Positions 39,156 through 48,248 of a stretch of 64,000 nucleotides of DNA are shown piece after piece. The stretch covers positions 1 to 64,000 of the forward strand of contig QEVG01000019.1 of NCBI GenBank assembly GCA_003576905.1, in the 5' to 3' direction. The stretch is from Planctomycetota bacterium (GTDB lineage: Bacteria > Planctomycetota > Phycisphaerae > UBA1845 > UTPLA1). Position 1 is the stretch's first letter; the number at the start of each line of letters is the position of its first letter. The notes beneath the pieces were generated by a model. It ran no database searches, was not told the origin of the DNA, and saw only the letters and a program-made list of their open reading frames with translations. The position numbers and the translations under genes are program-made.

Positions 39156-40109
39156 TCACCGCCCATCGAGCCAGTCCTGTACATTCTCTGCCGCAACGAC
39201 AGGGGGGCATTGGGACTGATCCGTTATGCACATGTTCTCGTAGGCGAAGTTGAATTCTCGAGCGGCCTGCCGAAAAGCAGCTTCCACGTCGGGCGGCATC
39301 GCGGCATTGGACGGATTGGATATGCGGGTTATAACATTCACACCGGCGTACTCGCCGACCGGAGTTGAGCCGCAATAAGTGTACATGATCCAATCCGGAT
39401 GAGGCCTGGAAAGAATGTACCATCGCTCAATTTGAGGCTGGAGGGGCGGGTTCGCGTAGACGACCTCCAGCAAACTCGGTTCCCGGTCGCTTAGCATGGG
39501 CTCTGCGATTAGTTGAACAGAGCCCGCGTCGCTGCAACTTCCGTCTTCTGCGGGGGCACAAAAGGACGTGTGATACCACCATCGTTGCGCGGCAAAGATC
39601 CAGGAGCTCGATCTGCAGGGAAGGGCATCGTAGCCGCCCTCCCACTTCGACCCCGGAACCCCACAATTCAGGCCGCGTACTTCCAGCCATGTACCGCTGA
39701 GACCGTCAAGGCTTCCGAGAACATATGTTTTGTGAATGTTCTCTTCGGTAACCAGGCATTGGCCATCCGTGCCCTCCGGCAGGGTCGGTAAACACCTGTT
39801 GTCGGCGAAGCACTGAACCAATTGCTTGTATGCCTCACTGTCTTGTCCCTGGGCAAGCTGACAGAACAGGTGACAGGCCTGTTGCTCACTCCGCGCTCCA
39901 GCTGAACCGCATTCCGCGTTGCATGCAAGGGTGTCCAGACACGCCGGATCCAATAAACATGAAATCATCGGTAGTGTGCAGTTCGTCATTCCGCACGTGA
40001 GCAGCTCGATGTCCGAGGTTGCAGGATTGGAAGTATCGGGCGCGGGGACGCACCCATGATTCAAGGCGAGAATGAGAAGAACGAATACGGCACGACAAAG
40101 TCTGTTCAT
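39156..40109 (-). CDS. Lipoprotein resembling violaxanthin de-epoxidase (VDE family)
   Basis: The frame opens at 40157, but ATG 40109 (GAGG upstream) starts a lipoprotein-like signal with cysteine 20; the lipobox (ALNHGC) is weak. Ten cysteines at 39, 44, 51, 57, 63, 67, 79, 83, 100 and 106 have spacing 4-6-5-5-3-11-3-16-5. As recalled, plant VDE has 4-6-5-5-3-8-3-14-6. The next ~180 residues carry VDE lipocalin landmarks in order: GTWLEVRGLN, GGYDALPC, ERWYILSRPHPDWIMYTYCG, VITRIS, AAREFNFAYENMC. VDE reduces epoxy-carotenoids with ascorbate in plant thylakoids. Here the substrate is unknown and activity is inferred only. It is likely co-transcribed with the lipoprotein gene upstream. Confidence 0.72.
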   Translation of the reverse strand: MNRLCRAVFVLLILALNHGCVPAPDTSNPATSDIELLTCGMTNCTLPMISCLLDPACLDTLACNAECGSAGARSEQQACHLFCQLAQGQDSEAYKQLVQCFADNRCLPTLPEGTDGQCLVTEENIHKTYVLGSLDGLSGTWLEVRGLNCGVPGSKWEGGYDALPCRSSSWIFAAQRWWYHTSFCAPAEDGSCSDAGSVQLIAEPMLSDREPSLLEVVYANPPLQPQIERWYILSRPHPDWIMYTYCGSTPVGEYAGVNVITRISNPSNAAMPPDVEAAFRQAAREFNFAYENMCITDQSQCPPVVAAENVQDWLDGR

Positions 40110-40221
40110 TCCTGCCTCAGTCCTGACAGTATGCGGGGTCAACGCTCCGCCGGTCATTTGTCCCAGTCATCGAATCTCATTCCTTGGTCCCTTGGTATGA
40201 GCGACGGGCCAGACTGCACGC

Positions 40222-41091
40222 TCATTCACCTATTTGCAGGAACGCCGGCTCGGGTGGAAAAAGCCAATCTCGATTTGCCATGAGCTCCTCGCATGTATCG
40301 ATGTCATCTGAAACCGGAATCAGAATGATCGGATTGAGCCCGGGATCTCGCCGCTGCAACGGGTTATTCGGCGTGTCCAGAATCGCAAGTGATGCGCCAA
40401 TCACGAGCTGCTCGGAATCGTCAATCACACTGCCCCGCAGGCTACCATCCGAGTAGAGGGTCAAGTCATACCTGAATATCTCCCGCCGGGCGATATAAAT
40501 TTCCCCGTCTATCAGGCCGAAAAGCCTCACGACCACAGTTACGCCCGGCTTTCCATCGTTATCGTCATCGCGGATCCGGGGATCGTTTCGGTCCGTCGAT
40601 AGCGGCAGGTTGGGATCCCCGTCAATGCCGCTGAGCGTCGGAGTCGCAGGACGGAATAGCTTCCACGCGCCATCCTCCTCATTTACGTCGACGATTGCAC
40701 CGAGCGGCTGAATGGACTGTGTGGCTGCATCCGAAAAGACGGTATCGAAATTCTGGTTGGCAATATACTCGGCCCGGCAGAACCGGTCATAGGCAACAAG
40801 GGATCCGTTTTCGATGACCAGATCGGTGGAGCCATACGTGATGATAAACGTTGAGAGCGGGCCATTTGGCGTCTGGCCTTCGTAGGCGACGATGTTGTAC
40901 TGGGCATAGTGTCCCGCCATGGCCGCCAGGGCCTCTTCTTTGCTGGTGGGTGCGACCCAATTTGAAGCATTACTCGGCGTTTCATACAGCGGGCTTTCCG
41001 GCCAGGGCAGCGGAATCGAACAGCCACCGAGAAACAGGCAGCCGCTGGCTAAGGCGGAAAGCGCTACGATGGGACGGGATGATGTCAACAT
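40222..41091 (-). CDS. Lipoprotein of unknown function, partner of VDE-like gene
   Basis: ATG 41091 starts a lipoprotein signal with cysteines at 18 (ALASGC) and 24 (FLGGC), either of which could be the lipid site. The mature part has no recognised domain. It shows beta-rich stretches (STFIITYGSTDLVIENGSLV, GVTVVVRLFGLIDGEIYIAR) and an acidic loop RDDDNDGKPG that could bind calcium. It ends 112 bases before the VDE-like gene on the same strand. The shared lipoprotein nature and spacing suggest that the two act together in the envelope. Confidence 0.7.
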   Translation of the reverse strand: MLTSSRPIVALSALASGCLFLGGCSIPLPWPESPLYETPSNASNWVAPTSKEEALAAMAGHYAQYNIVAYEGQTPNGPLSTFIITYGSTDLVIENGSLVAYDRFCRAEYIANQNFDTVFSDAATQSIQPLGAIVDVNEEDGAWKLFRPATPTLSGIDGDPNLPLSTDRNDPRIRDDDNDGKPGVTVVVRLFGLIDGEIYIARREIFRYDLTLYSDGSLRGSVIDDSEQLVIGASLAILDTPNNPLQRRDPGLNPIILIPVSDDIDTCEELMANRDWLFPPEPAFLQIGE

Positions 41092-41746
41092 TCGAGATCT
41101 TCTGCCTCGCAATAACTAATCCCGGACTCGAGTTGCTAAGAATCCGACGATTCTCTCATGCCATGCATCCCGGCCAAGCAGGAACGCCGGCGGGCCATGA
41201 TAACGGTTGCGCCTCTTCGATCCAGGGCTTATGGTGAGCCTTTGATCGCTCACGGTGCTCGCTTTGGCTATGCGGAAGGCCGAATCGATGCTCGGCGGGC
41301 GTCCAATCGCCTCTGGCGGCGGCGGGGCGCAGCTCGACCTTCGCCCGACCACCCGTCGACCATTGACCCGCGGTGAAAGAAATAGGGACCTTTTCGAATA
41401 CCCTTGACTTACGCCGCATCTCCTCGCTGTTTCACTTGTTTGCGTAATTCGTACCAGGTTCGATTCATCTGCGTGTACTAGTTGGGTCCGCGTTTGATGC
41501 ATCGTGGTTCGGTGCCGCCGCGGATTGGGGTGACCGCCCGATCGGGCAAGGGCCCGTCGGGCTTGGCCGGCTGTAGCCACCGCAGGGCATCGCGAGGAAG
41601 CGGATGCGATGGGGTCTCACGGACTTGGCGCAATCCGACCCTGACGGGCACCAGCCGCACCAGGCTGGAAGTGGCACCCACGGGCACTCATCCAAGACAC
41701 CGCAGCGGCCGCACGGGCCGCGTCTTGAGGGGATGCTGCCGGAATC
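41092..41746. other. Intergenic region, possible degenerate dispersed repeat
   Basis: No gene was recognised. The part at about 41500-41700 (including GTGGCACCCACGGGCAC) resembles non-coding repeats seen scattered in planctomycete genomes, but no second copy was found here, so this is weak. Confidence 0.35.
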
Positions 41747-43579
41747 TCAGAGGCCACCGGTATCCTCCGGGCTCATGCCCGCACCGTGGGTCTCAGCGCT
41801 GTCGATGTCTCCTCTCCGCGCGATGGGCAGTCGCACGCGGATGATCGTCCCCTCTCCCTCGACGCTTCGGACTTCGATCTTCCCAGAGTGCTCGTCGATG
41901 ATCTTCCTGGCGACGGCGAGTCCGAGGCCGGTGCCGCCGTGTCCCTTGGTGGAGTAGAACGCGTCGAAGATTTTCTCGGCGACGTCCCTGGTCATGCCGG
42001 GGCCGTTGTCGCCGACGGTGAGGACGACCCATCCGTCGCCGGTGTTGCGTGGCGTCGTCGCGGCCCCCGCATCGAGCGAGGTCTTCACGGTAACCGCGCC
42101 GGTCGTCCGGGGCACGGCGTCAATGGCGTTGGCGACGATGTTGAGCGCGACTTGATGAATGCCGTCTTCGTCCATGAGCACCGCGGGAACGTCGTCGGCA
42201 AGGTCGCTCTTGAGGAGAACGCCCTTGTCGGCCGCGCGGCGCTGGACGAGCTTGAGCACGTCCTCGACGATGGCGTTGAGCTGCACCGGGGCGAGGCGCG
42301 GGGTTCGGCGCTTGGCGTAGGCGAGCATGTTGAGCGAGAGGGAGTAGATCTTGTCGAGGTTGCGGCGGACGACCTGCCAGCCCTGGTCGACCATGTCCCA
42401 GTTGCGGGCGCGGCTGCCCATCTCGACGACGTCGCTTCCGCCCATCATGCCCTGGAGGATGTTCTTGATGTAGTGCGAAAGGGCCGCGACGGTTTCCCCG
42501 GTGGCGGCCAGGCGTTCTGTGCGCATGCGCTGATCGACCAGGCGGACGTCCTCGACGGCGAGGCCGGCCATCTGGCCGATGGCCGCCACGAGCCGGAGCT
42601 GCTCCTCTGTATAGATATGCCGGGCCATGGCGCACTCGACGTAGATGACGCCGAGGACCTGTTCGCGGGCGAGAAGAGGGACGCAGATGACGGATTGAAG
42701 GCCGACGCCGGCCGCGCCGGGCTCGCGTTCGGCGGCGCTGAATCGCGGGTCGGCAGTCGTGTTTGAACAAAGGACGCCCTCGGCGCGCTCGATGACGTGG
42801 CTGATGATCATGCGGTTGGGGCGCATCCTGTTGCGGCGCGCGTCGGCGCTCTGTGCCTCGCCGCGTTTCTCTTCGCTGCTGCGTCCCTCCTCTCCCTGTC
42901 CCTCATCGCGGTGGCGGACGACCTGCGTGTCAAACTTGCCGGACTTTTCGTCCTTCAGGAGCACGAGCGCTCGGTCGCCGGGGATCTCTTCGAAGAGCAG
43001 ATCGAGGACGCGTTCGACCAGTTGCTGCGGTGAGAGGATCGCGCCGACGGCGTCGAGCAGTGCCGACATGACGCGCCATGAGCGAACGGCCTCGGCGGCG
43101 GCGGGGGACGCGAGAATCATGCTGTCATCCGCGGTGTTCACCGATCCAAGGATGGATGCGTCGACGCGGTCCGGCCCGGCGCCGAGATCGACGAGATCGG
43201 AGATGAGCGGGGGCTGCTTGTCGGCCGTCGAGAGGGTGCGCTCCTCGCTGCTGTCCCAGACCATGAGGGTGCCACCGAGCTTAATCTGGTCTCCATGCTT
43301 GAGCCGGGTCGGCCGCTCGAGGCGTTTCCCGTTGAGATAGGTGCCGTTGGCGCTTCGGAGGTCTTCGATCACCCATGCGCGGCCGCCGGATCCGCTGGGG
43401 CGAATCTCGGCGTGGCGGCGCGAAACGGTGAAATCGGTAAGCGGCGCGTCGGGGCTGGAACGGCCGAGAAAGAGGGAAGGAGGTGCAGAGGCCGGCGACG
43501 TTGCCGCCGGCGCGGCAACGTCGGGCGTTCGAATTCGCAGTCCCTTATCGGGACCTTGAAGTACGAGAAGGCTGGGCAC
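41747..43579 (-). CDS. FHA-GAF sensor histidine kinase
   Basis: GTG 43579, with GAGGA ten bases upstream, gives 610 residues and places the FHA domain at the N-terminus; the frame upstream to 43795 is non-homologous. FHA (~20-115): [13 protein letters not shown] and [15 protein letters not shown] (~170-345). The phosphoacceptor is His369 in [13 protein letters not shown]. The HATPase domain has [15 protein letters not shown] (N box), VGDNGPGM (G1) and [12 protein letters not shown] (G2). There are no membrane segments, so it is cytoplasmic. FHA domains bind phosphothreonine, so it may read the output of Ser/Thr kinases. No response regulator gene is nearby. Confidence 0.88.
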   Translation of the reverse strand: MPSLLVLQGPDKGLRIRTPDVAAPAATSPASAPPSLFLGRSSPDAPLTDFTVSRRHAEIRPSGSGGRAWVIEDLRSANGTYLNGKRLERPTRLKHGDQIKLGGTLMVWDSSEERTLSTADKQPPLISDLVDLGAGPDRVDASILGSVNTADDSMILASPAAAEAVRSWRVMSALLDAVGAILSPQQLVERVLDLLFEEIPGDRALVLLKDEKSGKFDTQVVRHRDEGQGEEGRSSEEKRGEAQSADARRNRMRPNRMIISHVIERAEGVLCSNTTADPRFSAAEREPGAAGVGLQSVICVPLLAREQVLGVIYVECAMARHIYTEEQLRLVAAIGQMAGLAVEDVRLVDQRMRTERLAATGETVAALSHYIKNILQGMMGGSDVVEMGSRARNWDMVDQGWQVVRRNLDKIYSLSLNMLAYAKRRTPRLAPVQLNAIVEDVLKLVQRRAADKGVLLKSDLADDVPAVLMDEDGIHQVALNIVANAIDAVPRTTGAVTVKTSLDAGAATTPRNTGDGWVVLTVGDNGPGMTRDVAEKIFDAFYSTKGHGGTGLGLAVARKIIDEHSGKIEVRSVEGEGTIIRVRLPIARRGDIDSAETHGAGMSPEDTGGL

Positions 43580-44016
43580 GGTGTAAATGTTCCTCGACTT
43601 TCCGCGCCGCGACGGGCAATAAGCCGCACCGAGCGCCCCGTCCGCCCGCCTCCTGCAGTAATGCCGTTGCGGCGCTTCCCTCATCTCCGCCCAGCGCATC
43701 GCGACGAGCCGGAGCCGTGCGAAAATCTGCAGCCGTCGCACAACGGGGCAGGGCGCCGCCGGTGAGCGCAGGCCACAGCGCCGCGCCATGCCCATCTCGG
43801 CACAGCGTCCGCATCCCTTAAGTGAGAACCCGTCCGGGATCGGCGATTACTACCTGTTGCTGTTCACCAGAAAGTCTACCTCTCGCGGGAAAACCGGTCA
43901 AACAAGCCCACGGGTTGCCGCGCAGCGTGGATGTGCCTAGCATGAGGTCCGGAAAACGCGAGGCAAGAACCGCCCGGCGCGACGATCGATCGCGCCGCAT
44001 GGACAGGAATCGGAAC
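43580..44016. other. Intergenic region between divergent genes
   Basis: It holds the promoters of the histidine kinase (minus) and the 140-residue protein (plus). A plus-strand frame is open from 43822 but lacks family resemblance before 44017. Confidence 0.45.
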
Positions 44017-44442
44017 ATGGCTCGGATCAGCCAGGAAGAGCGCGACCGGCTCATAAGAGCGATTCACGAGCATGATTTCCTTCACCGGATTCTGCGGCGG
44101 ATCGAGCATCTCCAGCGCGTCGTGTTTCATGCCGAACACCTGGACCCGATGTTTGTGCGGGCGTCGGCGGAGGAGATACTTATTGCCGATCTGATGTCGC
44201 GGCATCGCGGACAGATTGACGGCGTGTATTACGCGCTTCGCAAGTCCGAGGATGCGGGGAAGGCGTGGCAGCACGCGATTGCCGAGTACGCCGCGTACAT
44301 TCACAACTATTACACGACGCCGCTGGGCGTGGTCATGCGGAAGGACCTGTTCGGCGAGGATTCGCACTTCGTGACGCCCGCCGCGGGCAAGGATTCGGCA
44401 CTCTACAAAGGCGCCGAGGCGCCGGCGAAGCAGGGCGCCTGA
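44017..44442 (+). CDS. Small helical protein of unknown function
   Basis: ATG 44017 has AGGA nine bases upstream; ATG 43999 and 43822 are alternatives. The 141 residues are helical and charged (ERDRLIRAIHEHDFLHRILR, RIEHLQRVVFHAEH), with several histidines. They end in a low-complexity tail. I do not recognise the family. It converges with the gene at 44446, with a 3-base gap. Coding is supported by length, ribosome site and the lack of a better alternative. Confidence 0.6.
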   Translation: MARISQEERDRLIRAIHEHDFLHRILRRIEHLQRVVFHAEHLDPMFVRASAEEILIADLMSRHRGQIDGVYYALRKSEDAGKAWQHAIAEYAAYIHNYYTTPLGVVMRKDLFGEDSHFVTPAAGKDSALYKGAEAPAKQGA

Positions 44443-44445
44443 GAA

Positions 44446-44934
44446 CTACCTCAAGAACGGCCCAAAGGCGGTGTGGTAGCCGTTGAGCATCTTCAGGGCC
44501 TTGGCGCGGACATCCTTGGAAGACAGGTCATCAAGCGAGGCGGGCTCGAAGGCGGTAGCGAAGTAGAAGTACCGCGTATCCTCGCGGTAGTGCTCCACGA
44601 TCGGGTCGGGCCAGTTCAGCCCGGCTTCGTCGAAACCCATTTCGACGAATTCCGACATCGTGTCGCCGGACTCCTCGATCTTTTCCTCGAAGTCCTCGCT
44701 CTTCCAGCGATCGTCCGTGAGGATGCCGACGCGCACCTGGGGGATCATCGGGCGCACAGCGATCTCAAACCACACGCGCGGGTTTTCGGAGGACTGCCAC
44801 CGCGTTGCGAGCGTGGAGCCGTCGGGTCGGTCGTGTCGGTGCGCGCCGCTGAAGCGCGGGTCGTCTCGCAGGGCCTCTTCGACCGCCGCTCGAAAACTCT
44901 CGACCTGTTCGCGATGTACCTGTGTTGCCGCCAT
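44446..44934 (-). CDS. Acidic cytosolic protein of unknown function
   Basis: 162 residues starting MAATQVHREQVESFRAAVEE, with no signal peptide or membrane segment. The centre (PRVWFEIAVRPMIPQVRVGI) is beta-like; the rest is acidic (SEDFEEKIEESGDTMSEFVE). The size and mixed layout suggest a chaperone-like or single-domain protein, but I do not recognise a family. It runs tail to tail with the small helical protein at 44017-44442. Confidence 0.6.
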   Translation of the reverse strand: MAATQVHREQVESFRAAVEEALRDDPRFSGAHRHDRPDGSTLATRWQSSENPRVWFEIAVRPMIPQVRVGILTDDRWKSEDFEEKIEESGDTMSEFVEMGFDEAGLNWPDPIVEHYREDTRYFYFATAFEPASLDDLSSKDVRAKALKMLNGYHTAFGPFLR

Positions 44935-45041
44935 TGCGCCTGTTCCTCCGGGTTTCGTCGAGCCGGGCTACGCCGGCGGGCCGCATGATTCTGTTCGGGC
45001 ATGGCCGCCCGGTCGGGGGATTCTAATCGAAAACCGGCCGC

Positions 45042-45827
45042 TCATCCCGGTGAGCGGACGCGGATGGAATCCCGTGCGCCGAGCCATACGAGAATCCTCC
45101 GGCGCAGGAGCGTAAGGGGCCGAAAGAGGAGGCGGTGCCAGCGAATCCAGAAAGGTATGTTGGCGGCGTCAGCGAGGGCTTCGGGGGGGAGCTGATCGGG
45201 TCGCTGCCTGCGCCAGTGTTTGAGGAGGTGGTAGCGGTCCGATGCCTGAAGCATGTCACGCACGAGGCGCAGGGGCCACGTCTCGCCGCCGCGGTTTGCG
45301 GGGACGTGCCAGGAGATCTGGAAATCGATCAGGTGCGGACTCCCGTCGTCGCCGAGGAGAATGTTCTCGCGTTTTTCGAGATCGACGTAAGCTGCGCCGA
45401 GGGCATGAATGCGAGCGAGCATGGCGGAAAGGCGCGGGAAGAAGTCGTCGGCGGGGGCGTCGTCCTTTTTGAGCGGTCGGCCTTCAACGAACTCATGAAC
45501 GATGCCGGTCTTCCCATGCATTCCGAAAAACCGGGGGACGCCGGGGACACCCTGGGTCAGCGCGTAGAGGCGCGCTTCGTGCCTTGCGAGCAGGCGACCG
45601 ATCCAGGACAGGGGCAGTCCGAAAAGGGGGGCCACGCGCCCGATTTTGAGAATGACCTTGCCCTGCGGGCCCTCGTAGAGTCCGGTCGCGGCAAAGAAGT
45701 CGTGCTTAAATGTTTTAGTGTGTCGAAATGCGGCGCGCTCAACGGTGAGGCAGCTTGGCAGGTCGTTTTTACCGAGGGCCATGAGCCAGGGACGAGTCGC
45801 CGGTTTTTTCGCTTCCGCATCAATCAT
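45042..45827 (-). CDS. WaaP/Kdo-kinase-like (LPS core kinase family) protein
   Basis: 261 residues from ATG 45827. The fold motifs of small LPS or RIO-type kinases are visible: a lysine in VILKIGR, the ERAAFRHTKTFKHDFFAAT N-terminal part, HEFVEG at the hinge, the catalytic loop YVDLEKRENILL and the metal-binding DFQIS. WaaP and KdkA phosphorylate sugars of the LPS core on the cytoplasmic face. The C-terminal helices are basic (RWHRLLFRPLTLLRRRILVW), suitable for membrane contact. The gene stands alone with no LPS genes near, so the substrate is uncertain. Confidence 0.75.
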   Translation of the reverse strand: MIDAEAKKPATRPWLMALGKNDLPSCLTVERAAFRHTKTFKHDFFAATGLYEGPQGKVILKIGRVAPLFGLPLSWIGRLLARHEARLYALTQGVPGVPRFFGMHGKTGIVHEFVEGRPLKKDDAPADDFFPRLSAMLARIHALGAAYVDLEKRENILLGDDGSPHLIDFQISWHVPANRGGETWPLRLVRDMLQASDRYHLLKHWRRQRPDQLPPEALADAANIPFWIRWHRLLFRPLTLLRRRILVWLGARDSIRVRSPG

Positions 45828-45925
45828 ATAAGAAATTGCCGATGCACGGCGTCGCGGGAATTGAATCCCCGCGAACCCTGTTTAGAAGATTGGAAATTCC
45901 GGACCGGTGTCGTGGCGAAATAAAT

Positions 45926-45946
45926 ACTGGACAGCTATTATCCAGT
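45926..45946. promoter_or_regulatory. Possible operator upstream of rrf2-like gene
   Basis: Perfect inverted hexamers ACTGGA (45926-45931) and TCCAGT (45941-45946) with a 9-base spacer, about 115 bases before the Rrf2 start. It could be a binding site for Rrf2 itself; this is inference only. Confidence 0.25.
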
Positions 45947-46059
45947 GCCTCGCACCGTTGGGACGCCGCCCTCGCCAAAAATGCGGCATTTCCCATGTTT
46001 GAATCGTATGTTTTACTAACCCACCCTCCTTCCAGGCCGTCAGAAAACGGGAGCGAGTC

Positions 46060-46488
46060 ATGCTTCGAAAAAAGACAGCCGCGTACGCCCTTCTTGCCAT
46101 GTACGAAATCGCACAGCAGCAACATGGCGATGATAACCCCACCGGGGTCCGCGCACACGATATCGCGCAAAAGCACCGGATGCCCAAAGCGTATGCCGCG
46201 AAGATTCTCAGCCAACTTGCCAATGCGGGTGTACTGCATTCAGACCGCGGCCCGCGCGGTGGGTTCCGGCTCAATCGTCCCGAAGACAAAATCTCCCTAT
46301 ACGACGTCTTCAACGGCGTCGGGGCGATCATTCCGGATCGCGGCAGCCGGGTTACTGCGGTTAAGGGGCTTCCCAACGTCGTGCAGTCGGTACTGGAGCG
46401 GGCCAACGTCGATGCCGGAAAGCTGATGAAAGACCTCTTCGCGAAGACCACGCTCGCGGACGTGCTGCGGCGCGATAACGGGGCCTGA
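46060..46488 (+). CDS. Rrf2-family transcriptional regulator, cysteine-free
   Basis: 142 residues with the Rrf2 winged-helix pattern: YALLAMYEIA, then VRAHDIAQKHRMPKAYAAKI, LSQLANAGVL and the wing RGPRGGFRLNRP, followed by ISLYDVF. Members such as IscR and NsrR hold an Fe-S cluster through three cysteines, but this protein has no cysteine at all, so it must use another signal or none. It sits 1.5 kb from the end of the BMC operon on the opposite strand, so a role in that operon is possible but unsupported. It converges with the HEAT-like gene. Confidence 0.87.
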   Translation: MLRKKTAAYALLAMYEIAQQQHGDDNPTGVRAHDIAQKHRMPKAYAAKILSQLANAGVLHSDRGPRGGFRLNRPEDKISLYDVFNGVGAIIPDRGSRVTAVKGLPNVVQSVLERANVDAGKLMKDLFAKTTLADVLRRDNGA

Positions 46489-46500
46489 TGCCGCAGCCGG

Positions 46501-47268
46501 CTAGGGGCCGGGCCGAGTGGTTGGGGTGGGCTCGGCCCCGGCGCGGTCCCGCTCGTGTTCCTTCTCCTCCATCATCGCCTCGAACGCGCCCCAGTAGGCG
46601 GCCTCCGCGCAGTAAAGGCGCGTGTCCGCATGCGATTTTTTCAATTGCTCGGCGCGCGCGGGGTCTTTCTCCATCGCGCGGGCGTAGTTCCTCTGGAACA
46701 GGTCGTCCTGCCGCTTCCAACTGGTCATCTGCTCGCGAATGGGCTCGAAGATGATCCGCCGGATGCCGGTAGTCTCACGGGTCTGGCGCATGAAGGCGTC
46801 GTGGACCTTGCCCGGCTCGGCAAAGAGCATGTGAACTCCGCGTTCCATCCAGTCCGGGTCCGTGGATTCAATCAGCCGCAGGGCGACGGCGATGCGGACG
46901 TCGGGATCGTCAGGTGTGCCGACGAGGGCGGCGATGCGGGCCGCGACTTCGGGGTCCGGGTCGGTGATGTAAGGCGCGAGGAACTTCGTGGCGTCGGGTC
47001 CGAGCGTGGCGAGCATTCGCTGGGCCTCCTCGCGCGCCTGAAACGAGCGGTCTGCCAGCCGGCGCACCAGAGTGGCAATCTCCGGGGGCGCGGTGGGCGC
47101 GGTGGTCGGCTGCGTGGCGGCGGGCTGCGAGGTCGCCGATGCACCTGCGGTGATGTGATCGGTCAAGCCGCGGGCGCTCGTCGGGAGCCAGATGACCAAG
47201 GAGAGTGCCAGCATGGCGGCGTTGCGAGTCAATCGACCGCCTGTCTGTGGTGTCCGGGCGAATGCCAT
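46501..47268 (-). CDS. Exported HEAT-like protein of unknown function
   Basis: ATG 47268 starts a signal peptide (NAAMLALSLVIWLPTSARG); the frame upstream to 47337 is unlikely. A P/T/A-rich linker follows. The next region, IATLVRRLADRSFQAREEAQ then LGPDATKFLAPYITDPDPEV, is a HEAT/armadillo-type pair of helices as seen in planctomycete exported proteins. The C-terminal half is helical with W, R and E, ending in a P/T-rich tail. No enzyme motif was found. It follows the DUF456 gene by 111 bases on the same strand. Confidence 0.65.
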   Translation of the reverse strand: MAFARTPQTGGRLTRNAAMLALSLVIWLPTSARGLTDHITAGASATSQPAATQPTTAPTAPPEIATLVRRLADRSFQAREEAQRMLATLGPDATKFLAPYITDPDPEVAARIAALVGTPDDPDVRIAVALRLIESTDPDWMERGVHMLFAEPGKVHDAFMRQTRETTGIRRIIFEPIREQMTSWKRQDDLFQRNYARAMEKDPARAEQLKKSHADTRLYCAEAAYWGAFEAMMEEKEHERDRAGAEPTPTTRPGP

Positions 47269-47379
47269 GCGGCGCGCTTGTCGAGACCGTGGTGTGCCGG
47301 GCGGAGGATTATTCGGGCCGCGCGTCATTCCGCACATTGTAGCGGGGCGGCCGACCCGCGCGGCGCGCCGGGCCGCGTG

Positions 47380-47895
47380 CTATCTCATCATGGCAATAAC
47401 GGCGAGGGCGATGGTTGCTCCGCCGATGGCCATGGCGGCGGCGGTCTTCGCGGCCAGGCCGATCACCCGGCCGACGGTGGCAAAGAGTCCCACGCGGGCG
47501 CCGGCGACGATGTCGCTGCGCTTGGTCAGCTCGGCGGCCAGGGCTCCGGCAAAGCAGCCGATCAGCCCGCCCAGGACGGTCCCGACTACCGGGATCGGCA
47601 CGGAAAGCAGCAGCATTCCCGCAAAACCGCCAAGTAGCGCGCCGACGGCGGCGCGACGACTCGCCCCGGCGCGTCTGGCCGCGACCATGGAGGCGAGCGA
47701 GTCCACCGCTTCGGCGGCGGCTGCAAGCACAAGGAGGACAACGAGCCATTTCCAGCCTATTCGCTGCCATCCGAAGTACCAGTCATATCCGGCGGCGCAG
47801 GCGAGGATCAGCCATGCGCCGGGCAGTTGCAGGACCGCAAGAAAGAGCCCGACAAGGGTGAAGAGAATGAGAACTATGAGCAGCGCCAGTTCCAT
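47380..47895 (-). CDS. DUF456 family membrane protein
   Basis: ATG 47895 gives 171 residues starting directly in a helix (MELALLIVLILFTLVGLFLA); a TTG at 47937 is an alternative. The layout is that of DUF456: an N-terminal pair of hydrophobic helices with LPGAWLILA, a central basic loop, then GALLGGFAGMLL, VVGTVLGGLIGCFAG and a final hydrophobic helix. The function of the family is not known. It starts 68 bases after the last BMC gene on the same strand and may be read through from it. Confidence 0.75.
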   Translation of the reverse strand: MELALLIVLILFTLVGLFLAVLQLPGAWLILACAAGYDWYFGWQRIGWKWLVVLLVLAAAAEAVDSLASMVAARRAGASRRAAVGALLGGFAGMLLLSVPIPVVGTVLGGLIGCFAGALAAELTKRSDIVAGARVGLFATVGRVIGLAAKTAAAMAIGGATIALAVIAMMR

Positions 47896-47963
47896 AAGAC
47901 GAAGTAAAGGGTGGAGGTTGCTTCGGGCCGTCGGCAATCGCGGACCGGATTCCGCTCAGGGGT

Positions 47964-48248
47964 TCACAACGATCCTGCTTCGTCCGTCTCGACGTGGTCC
48001 ACGATGCCGACGATCACCGACCGGACCGGCCCGGACGGATCGGCGAATACCTGACGCGCGCCGTTTCCCTCGTCGTTGACAAGCACCCGCTGGCCGACGC
48101 CCGCACCGACCGCGTCGATGGCGATGACGTACTTGCCCGTCGGTTTGTCAGCGTCGTCAACGTAGTCGACAACGAGTAGCTTTCGATTGTTGTAGAACGG
48201 GTGATTGATGGTCGAGAAGATTTCGCCGCGCACGCGTCCGAGGATCAT
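47964..48248 (-). CDS. BMC-P (EutN/CcmL) shell pentamer protein 1
   Basis: 94 residues. The EutN pattern is clear: start MILGRVRGEIFST, central [23 protein letters not shown] and final VIVGIVDHVE. Such proteins form pentamers that close the vertices of the microcompartment shell. It overlaps the preceding BMC-P gene by four bases. Of the three BMC-P proteins here it keeps the DAVGAGVG loop, as does the one at 50689. It is the last gene of the operon. Confidence 0.92.
   Translation of the reverse strand: MILGRVRGEIFSTINHPFYNNRKLLVVDYVDDADKPTGKYVIAIDAVGAGVGQRVLVNDEGNGARQVFADPSGPVRSVIVGIVDHVETDEAGSL

Noticed and set aside
41380-41476. Possible tRNA because of GGTTCGATTC at 41459
   Set aside because: The bases flanking the T-loop-like string do not pair, and no acceptor or anticodon stem can be formed.
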